Assembly: GCA_003550305.1 (NCBI GenBank)
Contig: QKYT01000148.1
Location: forward strand, 17,325-45,126
Origin: Glomus cerebriforme
Taxonomy: Eukaryota > Glomeromycota > Glomeromycetes > Glomerales > Glomeraceae
DNA: 27,802 bases
Direction: 5' to 3'
Under the pieces are notes generated by a model. The model ran no database searches and was not told the origin of the DNA. It was given only the letters and a program-made list of their open reading frames with translations. The translations under genes and the position numbers were made by a program. Each line of letters begins with the position of its first letter. The first letter of the stretch is position 1. Below are positions 19,114-27,802 of the stretch, in pieces.

Positions 19114-20875
19114 ATGACTAAGAGTTTTGAACAAACGTCCTTACCTAACCAATCTGAAACATCAATTGGATCAACTGTACCGTTAATTGATCCTAAGGAC
19201 AACTCAACTACGAGACAAAAAAATCATTTAATTCTTCTTATTGTTTCTTTCGCCTTAGTGCTTTCACCGATTTCACTCTCGTAAGAAATAAATCAAATAT
19301 AATTTTACTAATAAATTTTTTATGTTACAAAAATTAATTAAATAATTAAATTTTTTTTAAAGTATATATAACCCGGCGATCGTGGACATACGTGAATATT
19401 TTCAAACAACCGAATTAATAGTTGACGCCTTAAGTAAAATATATTTAAATTTGTTTTTAAAATTTCTTTTATAAGCTCCCGTTAACCTATTTATATCGAC
19501 TACAGCCGCAGTATACACCCTATTCTTCGGTTCCGCAGTAAGTTCCATTTATATTCCTTTCTCACCATTGGAATTATTAAATTTTTAATTATCCTTTTTT
19601 TTTAGCCTCTTTTCTGGGGATCATATTCCGATACATTCGGTCAAAGACGAAAATCGTACCTTATTGCCATCACATTATCAACATTTTCTTCCGTAGTATG
19701 TCTTATCTCACCAAACATTTGGCTATTAATGTTTGCACGCACATTACAAGCATGCGGTGCAGCGGCAATGAACTGTCTTGGTGCTGGCGTTATAAGTGAT
19801 GTTTACGAACTTACTGGCAAGTATTATTATTTAATTATAAATTTTGATTCAATTTTACCTTATTTATATTAAATTTTTAAACTTTTTTTTTTATATATTA
19901 AAGAAAGAGGACAAGCGTATGGAATCTATTTTTTAGTTTATAATTTTGGAGAAATAGGCGGTCCAATAATAGGAGGATATTTAACAGAATATTTTGGATG
20001 GAGATATATATTTTTATTTCTTTCAATATTTGGTGTTATTCTTTTTATAATAATTTTCTTCTTCCTTCCGGAAACATTTAATTATCACTCAACAAATATT
20101 CCTCAATTTTCTCAAGAAAAGACAAAAATACAATTCAATCCATTATCTTCATTTAAACTTCTTAGTTATCCAAATATTTCACTAATTATCATATATATTT
20201 CTAGCATATGGTTAATGACGTTCACAAATTATATTATAATACCAAAAGTATTTTCTTCTCAATATCATATTTCTACTTCTAATGTTGGATTAATGTTTTT
20301 AGCTCCTGGAATTGGTTTTATGATTGGGAGTATGATTGGTGGAAAATATTCTGATTATATAGTATCAAAATTCATAGCGAACACAGATGAAGAAATTTAT
20401 CCTGAAGTTAGATTGAGAAGCGTTTGGTTTTGCTGTATCTTAGTTCCTATCACTTTTTTAGCTTATGGTTGGTCTCTTGAGATGAATATTAAAATATATT
20501 GGTCATTAATATTAATTTTTATTGGTAAGTAGTTTGTTTTTTTTTAAAAAAAAAAGGAAAGAAAAAAAGGATTGAAAATAAATCTTTTATCATTATTTAG
20601 GATCATTCGGAACATTGTTTACCGTTAATATATTATCAATATATTTAGTGGATTCATATCAAAATAATTGTGCATCTGTAATTGCTTTATCTGAATGTGT
20701 CCCTGCTTTGACAGGAGGTTTATTTCAATTAATATTATCTCCGTTACAAAATTCTCTTGGTATTGGTTGGATGTTCACTCTTTTAACTGCAATCAATTTA
20801 TTATGTAGTTTATTATTAGTAATAGTATATTTAAGAGGAAAATCTTGGAGAATTAAGTATGATACATTTAATTGA
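19114..20875 (+). CDS. MFS transporter, DHA1 drug:H+ antiporter type
   Basis: Six exons (19114-19280, 19363-19433, 19476-19537, 19606-19816, 19904-20524, 20601-20875) join in phase to 1407 nt, 468 residues. A 45-residue hydrophilic N-terminus precedes TM1 (HLILLIVSFALVLSPISLS). Motif A is GSYSDTFGQRRK (105-116). ERGQAYG (171-177) follows, and the antiporter motif C is NFGEIGGPIIGGYL (184-197). After LPETFNYH comes the central cytoplasmic loop, then six more helices, ending LRGKSWRIKYDTFN. Twelve membrane spans with motifs A and C fit a plasma- or vacuolar-membrane proton-coupled exporter of drugs, polyamines or other small molecules; the substrate cannot be told. Intron 4 (19817-19903) appears to be GC-AG. 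It is complete and uninterrupted, unlike most neighbours. Confidence 0.92.
19817..19903 (+). other. GC-AG intron 4 of MFS gene
   Basis: The exon ends ACTG and the intron opens GCAAGT, the usual strong GC donor, and ends TATATTAAAG. Splicing gives ELTERGQAYG, with the ERG conserved in this transporter type. A GT-AG alternative (donor GTATTA at 19821, acceptor ending 19907) would give ELTGKGQAYG and is less likely. Confidence 0.7.
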
Positions 20876-21268
20876 TATTTAAACCTTTTGAAAATTTTAT
20901 CAGGATGAAATAAATTAGTTTTATATTATAACTTTAATATTAGATTACACTCAAAAAGATAATTTTTCTTACGTGCAATTTATTTTCAAAATTTCTATTC
21001 TTGATAATTATTCTATTCTTGATAATTTAAGAAAGTAAGTCAGTTTATTAATTAGAATTTAAGTATTATTGATATTAGTAATTGTCCAGAGCGAAGCGGA
21101 GGACACTATATTTCTATGCACTATGAAAAAATTTGTCACGTGGATGTCACAAGCATTCTCAATCAAATCGTACTATGATCACGTGCAATGGATTTTTTTG
21201 TTTAAAATATCGCGTCCAAATTTTTGCTCCGGACCCGTTTCCTAGTTTTACAAGTATTATAATAAATC
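20876..21268. other. 3' flank of MFS gene with short repeats
   Basis: A 17-18 bp tandem duplication (TTCTATTCTTGATAATTA, about 20993-21030) is present. A GC-rich palindrome-edged motif GTCC AGAGCGAAGCGG AGGAC follows at about 21086-21106. No gene is seen. Confidence 0.5.
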
Positions 21269-21361
21269 ACGCATTTTTTCAGGGCCGGAATTATGGTAAT
21301 GTCAGCCAGTTGCTAAAATAAGTAATAAATTACTGACAGGCATTATCAAAAATCGTCTAAT
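21269..21361 (+). repeat. Left inverted repeat of 3.4-kb element
   Basis: The first 19 bp are identical to the right end in reverse complement; the rest is about 70 percent similar with small indels by eye. Confidence 0.7.
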
Positions 21362-21773
21362 CAAGGTCCAGTTCTAATTATAAATTAATTTTTTTTTGAC
21401 CATCGGTTTAACCAAATTTATTGGTTTGGTTAACCTCCCCAATTATATACAATGATTCGTTACTGATTTGCTGACATTTATTAATTACTTAAAATTATTT
21501 TGTTTAATTTAAATGATTAATAATTGTCAGTACAGATATAAATTAATTTAAAAATATTTAATAAAATACAATATATTGTAATTAATTTCGTTAAACAACT
21601 TTATAAGAAAAGAAAAATCAATAATTCAAAATATTAAAATCGGCCAGATTTTTCTTTATTTTCAGATAAATAAAATAACTATAAAATTATGAGTTACTAA
21701 TGAAAGTAATTTTTTTTAAACATTTACCTGAATAAAGAAGTTTTTTTTTAAACAATAATTAGTGTATTGGTCC

Positions 21774-21785
21774 ACTGTGCACAGT
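21774..21785. repeat. 12-bp perfect palindrome ACTGTGCACAGT
   Basis: It is self-complementary over all 12 bases and sits inside the 3.4-kb element, about 100 bp before the nested inverted repeat. It could bind a dimeric protein, but this is unsupported. Confidence 0.5.
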
Positions 21786-21888
21786 TATAATAGATAAATT
21801 ATTGTTAGAAAAAAAATATTATTATTTTAAGATAAATGTTACACAATCTTAAATTAAACCAATCAAAGTTTAGGCGCCGTTGTGCGTC

Positions 21889-22614
21889 GCACGTCTGAAA
21901 TGTGTGACAGTTACGCCGAAATGTCAAATGATCAGACTGACTGTCTTAACTATGACTATCAAACAAAACAAATTAATAACACGTTTTTTTTTTAAAAAAA
22001 AACTTCCTTTCCTTTATTTTTTAAGGACAGCCTTTTGGACCTTTTGGACTTTGAAATGGGAAAAATGGAGTTTTATTTTTTTATATTGTATTTTTGTTAT
22101 TAGCGATATTTCTAAAATAAAAAATATTTCTGTATTTTTTTTAGGAACAGCTTCTTGAACTTAGAAATGGGTGTTTTTATATTTTTATGTTTATTTTCTT
22201 GTCCTAGAAACGTTGCTAATGTTTCTTTTTCTTTATTTTTTTTTAGAAACTACCTGTTTTTTTTTTAATTTTTTTATATTTTATACATTGTAAACAAACT
22301 CTTTGATGTATTTACTAAAATAATATGATAGTTTTAAACTTTCAATATTAAAAATAATAGAAAACTAAAAAAAACGCGAAAAATGATTTTTAAAAAATAA
22401 TAATACAATAAATATATTGAAAAGTAAAAAATAAAACATAAAAATTTATTTACAAAGATATTTATAATAGTTATAAACTTTGAAAAAGTGAAAAAATATA
22501 TATCTTATGGGTGAAGATTCAATAATTTTGACCGGCAAAAAAAATAAAATTGGGAATGACAGGTTGTTACAGTTGTACTCTAAAGCAATATATTCGGCAT
22601 CATTTCAGACGTGC
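21889..22614. mobile_element. Candidate nested 726-bp inverted-repeat element
   Basis: GCACGTCTGAAATG at 21889-21902 is exactly repeated in reverse complement at 22601-22614. A few bases inside, both ends show GCCGAA. The interior holds three units of the polypyrimidine-AG repeat. The inverted repeats are only 14 bp, so chance or decay must be considered. Confidence 0.4.
22000..22260 (+). repeat. Three units of polypyrimidine-AG repeat module
   Basis: Units end at about 22032 (CCTTTATTTTTTAAGGACAGCC), 22152 (TTTTTTTTAGGAACAGCTTC) and 22250 (TTTTTTTTTAGAAACTACCTG), spaced about 110-120 bp. The first two continue with TGGACTTTGAAATGGG and TTGAACTTAGAAATGGG. A degenerate stem GAAACGTTGCTAATGTTTC precedes the third. 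The same design occurs with better-preserved sequence at 25604-25775. Confidence 0.6.
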
Positions 22615-22631
22615 TGTGAAAGTTTAGCATA

Positions 22632-22921
22632 ATTTTCATGATTTCTCAATAATTTCTCATGATTTCTCATGATCCATAATTTCTCAATAATTTCTCATAA
22701 TTTCTCGTAATAATTACTCATAACTTCTCATTATGATTTCTCATAATTACTCATAACGTCTCATTATGATTTCTCATAATTATTCATAATTTCTCATAAT
22801 TTCTCGTAATAATTTCGCATAATTTCTCGTAATAATTACTCATAACTTCTCATTATTATTTCTCATAATTACTCATAATTTCTCATAATTTCTCAATTTC
22901 TCAATAATTTCTCAATAATTA
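22632..22921. repeat. ATAATTTCTC minisatellite
   Basis: About 290 bp built from the 10-bp core ATAATTTCTC and variants (ATAATTACTC, GTAATAATT, ATAACTTCTC, ATTATGATTTCTC). Higher-order blocks such as GTAATAATTACTCATAACTT recur at 22707 and 22829. One strand carries CTC in every unit. Confidence 0.9.
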
Positions 22922-24034
22922 TGCCAATTACATGGAATATTTTCATAATTCGGATACGCAAATCAGTTGCAACTGATTTGTGTAAAACTGGTTTAAAATG
23001 AATTATATTGGACCTAATTCGATTCGTTTAAACCTGATTTTCAAAAATACAACAGTCCTATAAACCTCTACTCCAATCTAGACAGTAACCTGTCACTGCC
23101 TCCAATTGTGACAAATGGGCCATATGGTAGACTTTAAAAAGTCATTAACCACATCCAGTAAATTTGAAGATGTCCCCAGTGACGTATCAGAAAATAGGGG
23201 TAATAGGATGTTAAAAAAAAAAGAAAAAAAAAGTTATTCTATCCTTCCCTTTTATAGTTTTTTTAGGGGTGGTTAATGCTATAATACCAATAAAAATAGA
23301 TAGATGCTTCTTGACATTGCATTAAGTTGGGAATTGTTGTAGTTTTCTATTACTTGTATATTTTATTTTGAATATTTTGTACTGGTTTTAATTCTCACAT
23401 TTTATTTCTTGGTATACTGTTCCTCTTTTCCGGTTCTCTAGATATTTTTTTTTTATTTAATTGCATTTATTATTTTCTTAATAATTATTTTCACTTTTTC
23501 CTACATTTTATAAGAAATCTCCAATAGTCCTAGTGCTGTCTTATTTTCTATCAGTATAATTTTCTTCATTTATATACTTTTTCCTCAAATTGTTTTTTCC
23601 ACTTTTTTTCTTGCGCATTTCAGTTCTTAGCTTTTTCCTCATTCCTTATCTATGGAAATTTTCATTTTCGATGATTTCTTTAGTCCTCATCAATCCTTTA
23701 TTGTTGCTTTATTGTCTTGTTATCACACACAAATTGTGTTTAAAAAGTCTAATATGACCACTTAACCTTATTTTTTTCCTGCTTAATATATTTTGTTTCA
23801 CATTTTCTGTTAATAAAATTGTTTCTTTCTTATTTTCATGGATGTTTCCAAAAGGAAAATCAACAGTTTGTTTTGCTAAATTCCCATAATATTTTGATTA
23901 TCTACTTTTAGAAAAAGCAAGGTTTCAGATTTTAGGTTTCAATATATTACAGCTATTCTTTGGTATTTCAACTGGTAATAGGATTTTTGCTAACAGATGG
24001 TATCTTTAAAGTTACTGGATTTTTGAAATTAAGT
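22922..24034. other. Interior of 3.4-kb element, pyrimidine-rich
   Basis: No gene is visible. From about 23340 to 23880 the plus strand is dominated by T and C tracts. An A-rich run lies at 23212-23232. Confidence 0.5.
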
Positions 24035-24266
24035 GAAATGAGTGAAGAGGTTATTCTAATCTAAACCAACCAGCCAGTTAGGAGATGCTCAACTAAAATG
24101 AGGAAGATATCATATACAGTATAAGAAAGTTAAAAGGGAATTTAAAGGAGAAAAAAAACCAACCAGCCAGTTAGGAGATACTCGACTATCTGACCGACTT
24201 TCCTTGCCTGATACGAGAAAGTTCTCATACACAGTATAAGGAAGATAAGAGGGAATTTAAAGGGGT
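24035..24266 (-). repeat. Dimeric dispersed repeat, copy B (inverted)
   Basis: In reverse complement this aligns along its whole length with 2663-2914. It has two CTTATACTGTRTATGA blocks, CAGGCAAGGAAA, GTCAGATAGTCGAGTATCTC, two CTCCTAACTGGCTGGTT ends and the tail TTTAGATTAGAAT..CTTCACT. It again holds two units in the same order, so the dimer itself was copied. It lies within the 3.4-kb element. Confidence 0.8.
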
Positions 24267-24582
24267 AGAGGGAGTAGATGTGATAGTTTTTAAAAAGGAT
24301 TATAGAGAGAAAATAAATTGGGATAATAATATAATTAAAGTTACCTGCTGCCTGTAAAAAAGGTGATATTTATATATTTAAAATAACAAGAATATAAAAA
24401 TGAGTTTTTTTTATTTATTCACATCCATAGCATGCCATAATGCATTATAATGCATTATAACTATCTTTTTTAATTAGTGATACCCGTATTTAACTGTTAT
24501 GAATAACTCTGATAATATAAGACAAAAAAAAACTTAGTCATTATCATAAGAATGTGACAAAATAATAATGTAAATCTTTTCT

Positions 24583-24677
24583 TTTTCAGACAAATTTTGA
24601 TAATGTTGGCCAGGTTTTTTTTACTTTTTTTAGTAACTGACTAACGTTAACATAATATCGGCCCTGAAAAAATGCGT
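24583..24677 (-). repeat. Right inverted repeat of 3.4-kb element
   Basis: It pairs with 21269-21361; the outer block CGGCCCTGAAAAAATGCGT is exact. Confidence 0.7.
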
Positions 24678-25408
24678 ACAGCTAATAGTAATTTTTTTTT
24701 AGACTAGTCTGTATGAGTTTGTAAAAGAATAGGTTTACGATTATTGTATACTTAATCAATAAAAGTTTTATACCATATAAAAACTTTTCAGAAAAATGTC
24801 TTTGAATATTTTATTTGTAATTTGTAAAATATAATTATAACCATAATTTATTAGGAATATAAAAATTCAAAAACAATATTATCACAAAATAAATTACTTT
24901 TGATAATATAGAACTGACAAAAACCAGTAATGTTACGAGAAAAATATATTACTATTAAACTGTAATCGTAATGAGAAATTTAGATCATTTGTTTATCTTC
25001 TGAATTAGTATCGAAAGGGGTTTCATTTCATCTCTTTTTTTCTAGATAACTAATAAAATCTCGTTCAGTGTAAGAAGAATATGAAAAATTGAATATGCTT
25101 TTTAAATCGGTTCCAAAGACGCCAATCTTGCCTTGAGTTTACTAATTTCTCAGTCTTAGTGTATATTGAATTGAAAGAGATATAATAATAAAACCATGTA
25201 TAATTTTCATATTTCCAGATGGCTCAAAAGAAATTAACATAACGCCTAGACATATAAAAATAAATTCCAATTTCTAATAAAGTCTAATATTTAATGCATC
25301 AAAAGTTTAAAATTTAGCTATATAATCACTTAAAATAAAGTTAAATATTTAACTGAAAGTCCATAAAATTTAAAATTATTTGAAATAATATCTCAAAATC
25401 TGTCTTAA
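24678..25408. other. Intergenic, nothing recognised
   Basis: It is an AT-rich stretch between the candidate transposon and the F-box remnant. No gene or repeat was identified. Confidence 0.5.
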
Positions 25409-26090
25409 TTATCGAAATTTTGTTTTAAATTTAATAATGCCTAAATTTTTATATTTTTCAATTATTTCATGCATATTTTCTTCATTGTTTTCTAAACTAA
25501 TAATAAAATCATTCTTAATAAAGTTTTTTGGTAATCGATTTTTCCAGTTTATAAAAAATGATTCTAAATTCTCTGAAAGTAATTCTGAATTTGAACAATT
25601 ATTTCCTTTCTTTCTTTTTTCTTTAGGGAAGTCTCCTGGACTTGGAAGTTGGAACTCTAACTGAACCTTGGAATTGTAAGCTGTAAGTTGAGTGGGGTGT
25701 GTAAATAATTTTTTTTTGATTGGGAACGTTCACTAACGTTCCTTTCTTTCTTTTTTCTTTAGGGACGCCTCCTGTATATTTTTAATTCACAAAAATTTCT
25801 TGGTGAATATTTTGCAACGGTTTCTAATACTTCTTTTTCTCCTAAATCTTCTCCACACCAAATTTTAATACTTTCTAAATATTGACAACTATTAAATATA
25901 ATTTTTAATGTATCCAGTTTATCATGATTAAATATTTAGAAAGAACTTTCAGGTTTAAACAAATTTAGCTATAGATAAATTTAGATTATTATCTTCCATA
26001 CCTATATGAAAATTTTTAGGATTATTTTCTAAAAATTTCATTATATACTCAGGTTTCGGACATTGATAAAGGATGTTTGAGATTGTGCTG
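25409..26090 (-). pseudogene. F-box/LRR-like protein remnant 2, interrupted
   Basis: Reading leftward: QCPKPEYIMKFLENNPKNFH, NNLNLSIAKF, a frameshift and stops, then KLDTLKIIFNSCQYLESIKI, WCGEDLGEKEVLETVAKYSP and RNFCELKIY. The frame is then broken by the insertion at 25604-25775. It resumes as NNCSNSELLSENLESFFINW, KNRLPKNFIKNDF, NNEENMHEIIEKYKNLGIIK and FKTKFR with a stop at 25409-25411. This is the same family as 7308-7790, in opposite orientation, and it keeps the normal C-terminal tail lost there. The N-terminal half with the F-box is missing. It is non-functional because of stops, a frameshift and the insertion. Confidence 0.78.
25604..25775 (+). mobile_element. Small insertion module with direct-repeat ends
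   Basis: It splits the F-box remnant between CELKIY and NNCSNSEL. Its ends are direct repeats: TCCTTTCTTTCTTTTTTCTT + TAGGGA at 25604-25629 and exactly again at 25740-25765, each followed by a variant of GCCTCCTG. Between them is a perfect hairpin GGAACGTT-CACT-AACGTTCC (25723-25742) directly before the second repeat. It is the best copy of the module also seen at 22000-22260. No coding frame is present. Confidence 0.65.
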
Positions 26091-26559
26091 ATACTAAATT
26101 TTTTTATTACATAATTAAATCAAATTTTGATAAGTATATTTCGTTACTTTCATCCTTTCATCTTCACAAAATAATATTAAATAAATTATTCTAATTGTTA
26201 AATAGTAATGGAATTATTAAATGAATGTAGTACTGTATATTTGTATATTTGACAAACTCACTCAATTAAAATTCTTTGCCTGTCTATCAAACAGTAGTAC
26301 ATCAGTTTTGAACTTGTGTAAGTATTCTGTCAGAATCACGATGCAAATTTGTTTATGCTTTGATAATTGTATTTAAAAAAAACAATTAGAATTTTAAATC
26401 ATAATGTCAGAAAAAAGTCTTTGTATAAGAAAAAATACTTAAAAAATCTATAACAATATAAAGTCAAATTTTTTTTTAATCTTAATAATAAATTATACAA
26501 GAATAAATAAAGTTATATATAATTTTAAATTGTACCATAATTGTTAATTTTGTATAGTA

Positions 26560-26870
26560 TTCCATGCTTAATAATCATTTGAATTTTTTAACTTCAGAAA
26601 GTGTTTCATATAATAAACTGATTGAAGGTAAATTCTAGTTTACTGATAAGGCTGCTGTTATTTCTATTCATGCAAACCTTGTTATTCAATATAGAACTGA
26701 AGAAAAATTTGACTTAATTTTGCATTTACTTTCCTGTCCTCATGATATTCTTATAATATTTGATGAAATAAAGTTCAGAAAAAACCAATAAAATCAGGTT
26801 CATTTAATATAAAATTAATTCTATGAGGAGTAACAAGCTTGTGAATGTAAATATAGTGTTTAATTTTTAA
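26560..26870 (+). pseudogene. Unrecognised coding remnant
   Basis: One frame reads as protein: LNFLTSESVSYNKLIEGKF, a stop, FTDKAAVISIHANLVIQYRT, EEKFDLILHLLSCPHDILII and FDEIKF. After a one-base shift it continues PIKSGSFNIKLIL. The composition is protein-like and unlike the flanking AT-rich DNA. I do not recognise the family. An acceptor-like TTTTGTATAG precedes it at about 26559. The stop and frameshift suggest a pseudogene fragment. Confidence 0.4.
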
Positions 26871-27364
26871 AAATAAATCTTGTTCCCTTTTTAGTTACTT
26901 TTATAAAAATCTCATTTGGTGGATTAATATTGCTATTATTATATCACAAACTGATGCATTTTTTTAAAAATCAAATACTGTACATATTAATTTGACCATA
27001 TTGCCAATTATTTTTTTCAATTCAATTTATGGTCATTTGCGAACACAAAATATGATCTATATAACTTTCTAAACTAAAAATTAATATTAAAACTATTCTG
27101 TATGTCTTCTAAAGTAATAACTATTTGTATTTATTTATCATATATCTATTTCTAATTGATTAATTTTAATTTTTTGTTGTTATACTCATTTCATTTGTTG
27201 TCCTTAATCCCACACATACACCCAGTTTTTCATATAATGTTCATTTATCTTACACTGTATGATTTTGAATATTTGTTTATTATCAACTATTCCTATATTG
27301 GTTTACTTTGATTTATTATTATTTTTCCCTTTTGCTCATAATTCAAATTTCTTAGATATAAACC
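26871..27364. other. AT-rich intergenic, nothing recognised
   Basis: No gene or repeat recognised; several T tracts are present. Confidence 0.45.
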
Positions 27365-27411
27365 CATATGGAATGATAAGAACCTTGATATCATCTTCTT
27401 ATTTGTCAAAA
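27365..27411 (+). repeat. 47-bp direct repeat, copy 1
   Basis: CATATGGAATGATAAGAACC (followed by TT) is identical to 27722-27743 and the next 25 bp are similar. Copies are 357 bp apart and flank the hairpin at 27522-27594. Confidence 0.8.
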
Positions 27412-27521
27412 NAAAAAAAAATCAAGAAAAAAGAAAAAATAAAGTGTAAAAAGAATTATCAAGGAACTTTTTTAAAAAAAATAAAGCCAAAAATATGTTT
27501 AGAAAGAGATAAATCTTGTCT

Positions 27522-27594
27522 GTGTGAGGAGTTTGTAATGAGACCATTTTGTTTATAATATGAGCAGCATGACCTCATTACAAGCTCCTCACAC
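27522..27594. repeat. 21-bp-arm hairpin, small-RNA-precursor-like
   Basis: GTGTGAGGAGTTTGTAATGAG (27522-27542) pairs with CTCATTACAAGCTCCTCACAC (27574-27594), with a single G-T type mismatch and a 31-nt loop. The next bases also pair partly. It could be ends of a tiny foldback element or a small-RNA precursor. Confidence 0.7.
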
Positions 27595-27721
27595 CCTATA
27601 ATAATAATAAAAAAAAAATATTAGTAAATAGAAATGAAATATATATTTAAAGATAAGTAAATATAACATTTACCTTAATAGAGAGCTGAAAGTCAATGGG
27701 CTAAAAAATAGAAGATCCAGA

Positions 27722-27768
27722 CATATGGAATGATAAGAACCTTAATTTCATCTTTTTGTTTGTCTAAA
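27722..27768 (+). repeat. 47-bp direct repeat, copy 2
   Basis: It matches 27365-27411, about 40 of 47 bases. The window ends 34 bp later, so a further tandem period cannot be tested. Confidence 0.8.
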
Positions 27769-27802
27769 TAAAATAAAGAAAAAAGTTAAAAATCTAAAAA
27801 CA

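Larger units (their letters stand above)
21269..24677. mobile_element. Candidate 3.4-kb non-autonomous DNA transposon
   Basis: The left end 21269-21361 and the right end 24583-24677 are inverted repeats. ACGCATTTTTTCAGGGCCG is identical, and similarity continues through TTATG, GT(C/T)AG(C/T)CAGTT(G/A)CTAAAA, AGTAA and ATTATCAAAA. The interior has no transposase frame and is filled with repeats. CAGGG next to the ends recalls hAT-like termini, but I cannot assign a superfamily, and I find no clear target duplication. It starts about 395 bp downstream of the MFS stop. Confidence 0.6.

Noticed and set aside
21133..21321. 62-residue plus-strand frame
   Set aside because: It crosses the inverted-repeat end of the candidate transposon and has no family resemblance.
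21880..22158. 92-residue plus-strand frame
   Set aside because: It is made of the repeat units and T tracts of the nested element.
22632..22921. Possible CRISPR-like array
   Set aside because: Units are contiguous 10-bp variants with no unique spacers, in a eukaryotic context; it is a minisatellite.
23205..23260. Possible hairpin around GGGGTAATAGGA and TCCTTCCC with an A-rich loop
   Set aside because: Pairing is short and broken; no better than chance in this composition.

Overview
The window is an AT-rich eukaryotic draft contig (610-base N gap, scattered single N calls). It looks like nuclear DNA of an arbuscular mycorrhizal fungus, most likely Rhizophagus irregularis or a close relative. 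The reasons are short GT-AG introns of 70-85 nt and the peptide style of several gene families hugely expanded in that group: BTB/BACK/TLDc proteins, kinases with an N-terminal Cys pair region, Sel1-repeat proteins and F-box/LRR-like proteins. The taxon is an inference from recall of those families, not from a search.

Layout. 1-3.4 kb: a small hairpin and 15-bp tandem repeats; a BTB-TLDc gene that has lost its BACK region and is frameshifted; an 850-bp segment bounded by ~65-bp inverted repeats that carries a dimeric dispersed repeat. 3.7-5.0 kb: a Sel1-repeat pseudogene (-). 7.3-7.8 kb: an F-box/LRR-like remnant (+). 9.0-16.4 kb: a large diverged inverted duplication. Each arm holds a four-exon protein kinase gene (9118-10695 minus; 14676-16259 plus, interrupted by the assembly gap) and, divergently beside it, a decayed BACK/TLDc fragment. 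A ~450-bp direct repeat lies next to each kinase locus. 17.3-19.1 kb: mostly empty. 19.1-20.9 kb: one complete six-exon MFS transporter of the DHA1 type with a probable GC-AG intron. 21.27-24.68 kb: a 3.4-kb repeat-filled segment bounded by ~95-bp inverted repeats (a candidate non-autonomous transposon) with a nested element, a 10-bp minisatellite and a second copy of the dimeric repeat. 25.4-26.1 kb: a second F-box/LRR-like pseudogene (-), interrupted by a ~170-bp insertion with terminal direct repeats and a perfect small hairpin. 26.5-27.8 kb: an unrecognised coding remnant, then a 21-bp-arm hairpin between two direct repeats.

Only the two kinases and the MFS transporter look intact. The rest is a record of gene-family birth and death driven by repeats. 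There is no operon-like logic; genes are independent eukaryotic units. The most unusual items are the inverted kinase/BACK duplication, the small polypyrimidine-AG repeat module found at two places, and the nested inverted-repeat elements.
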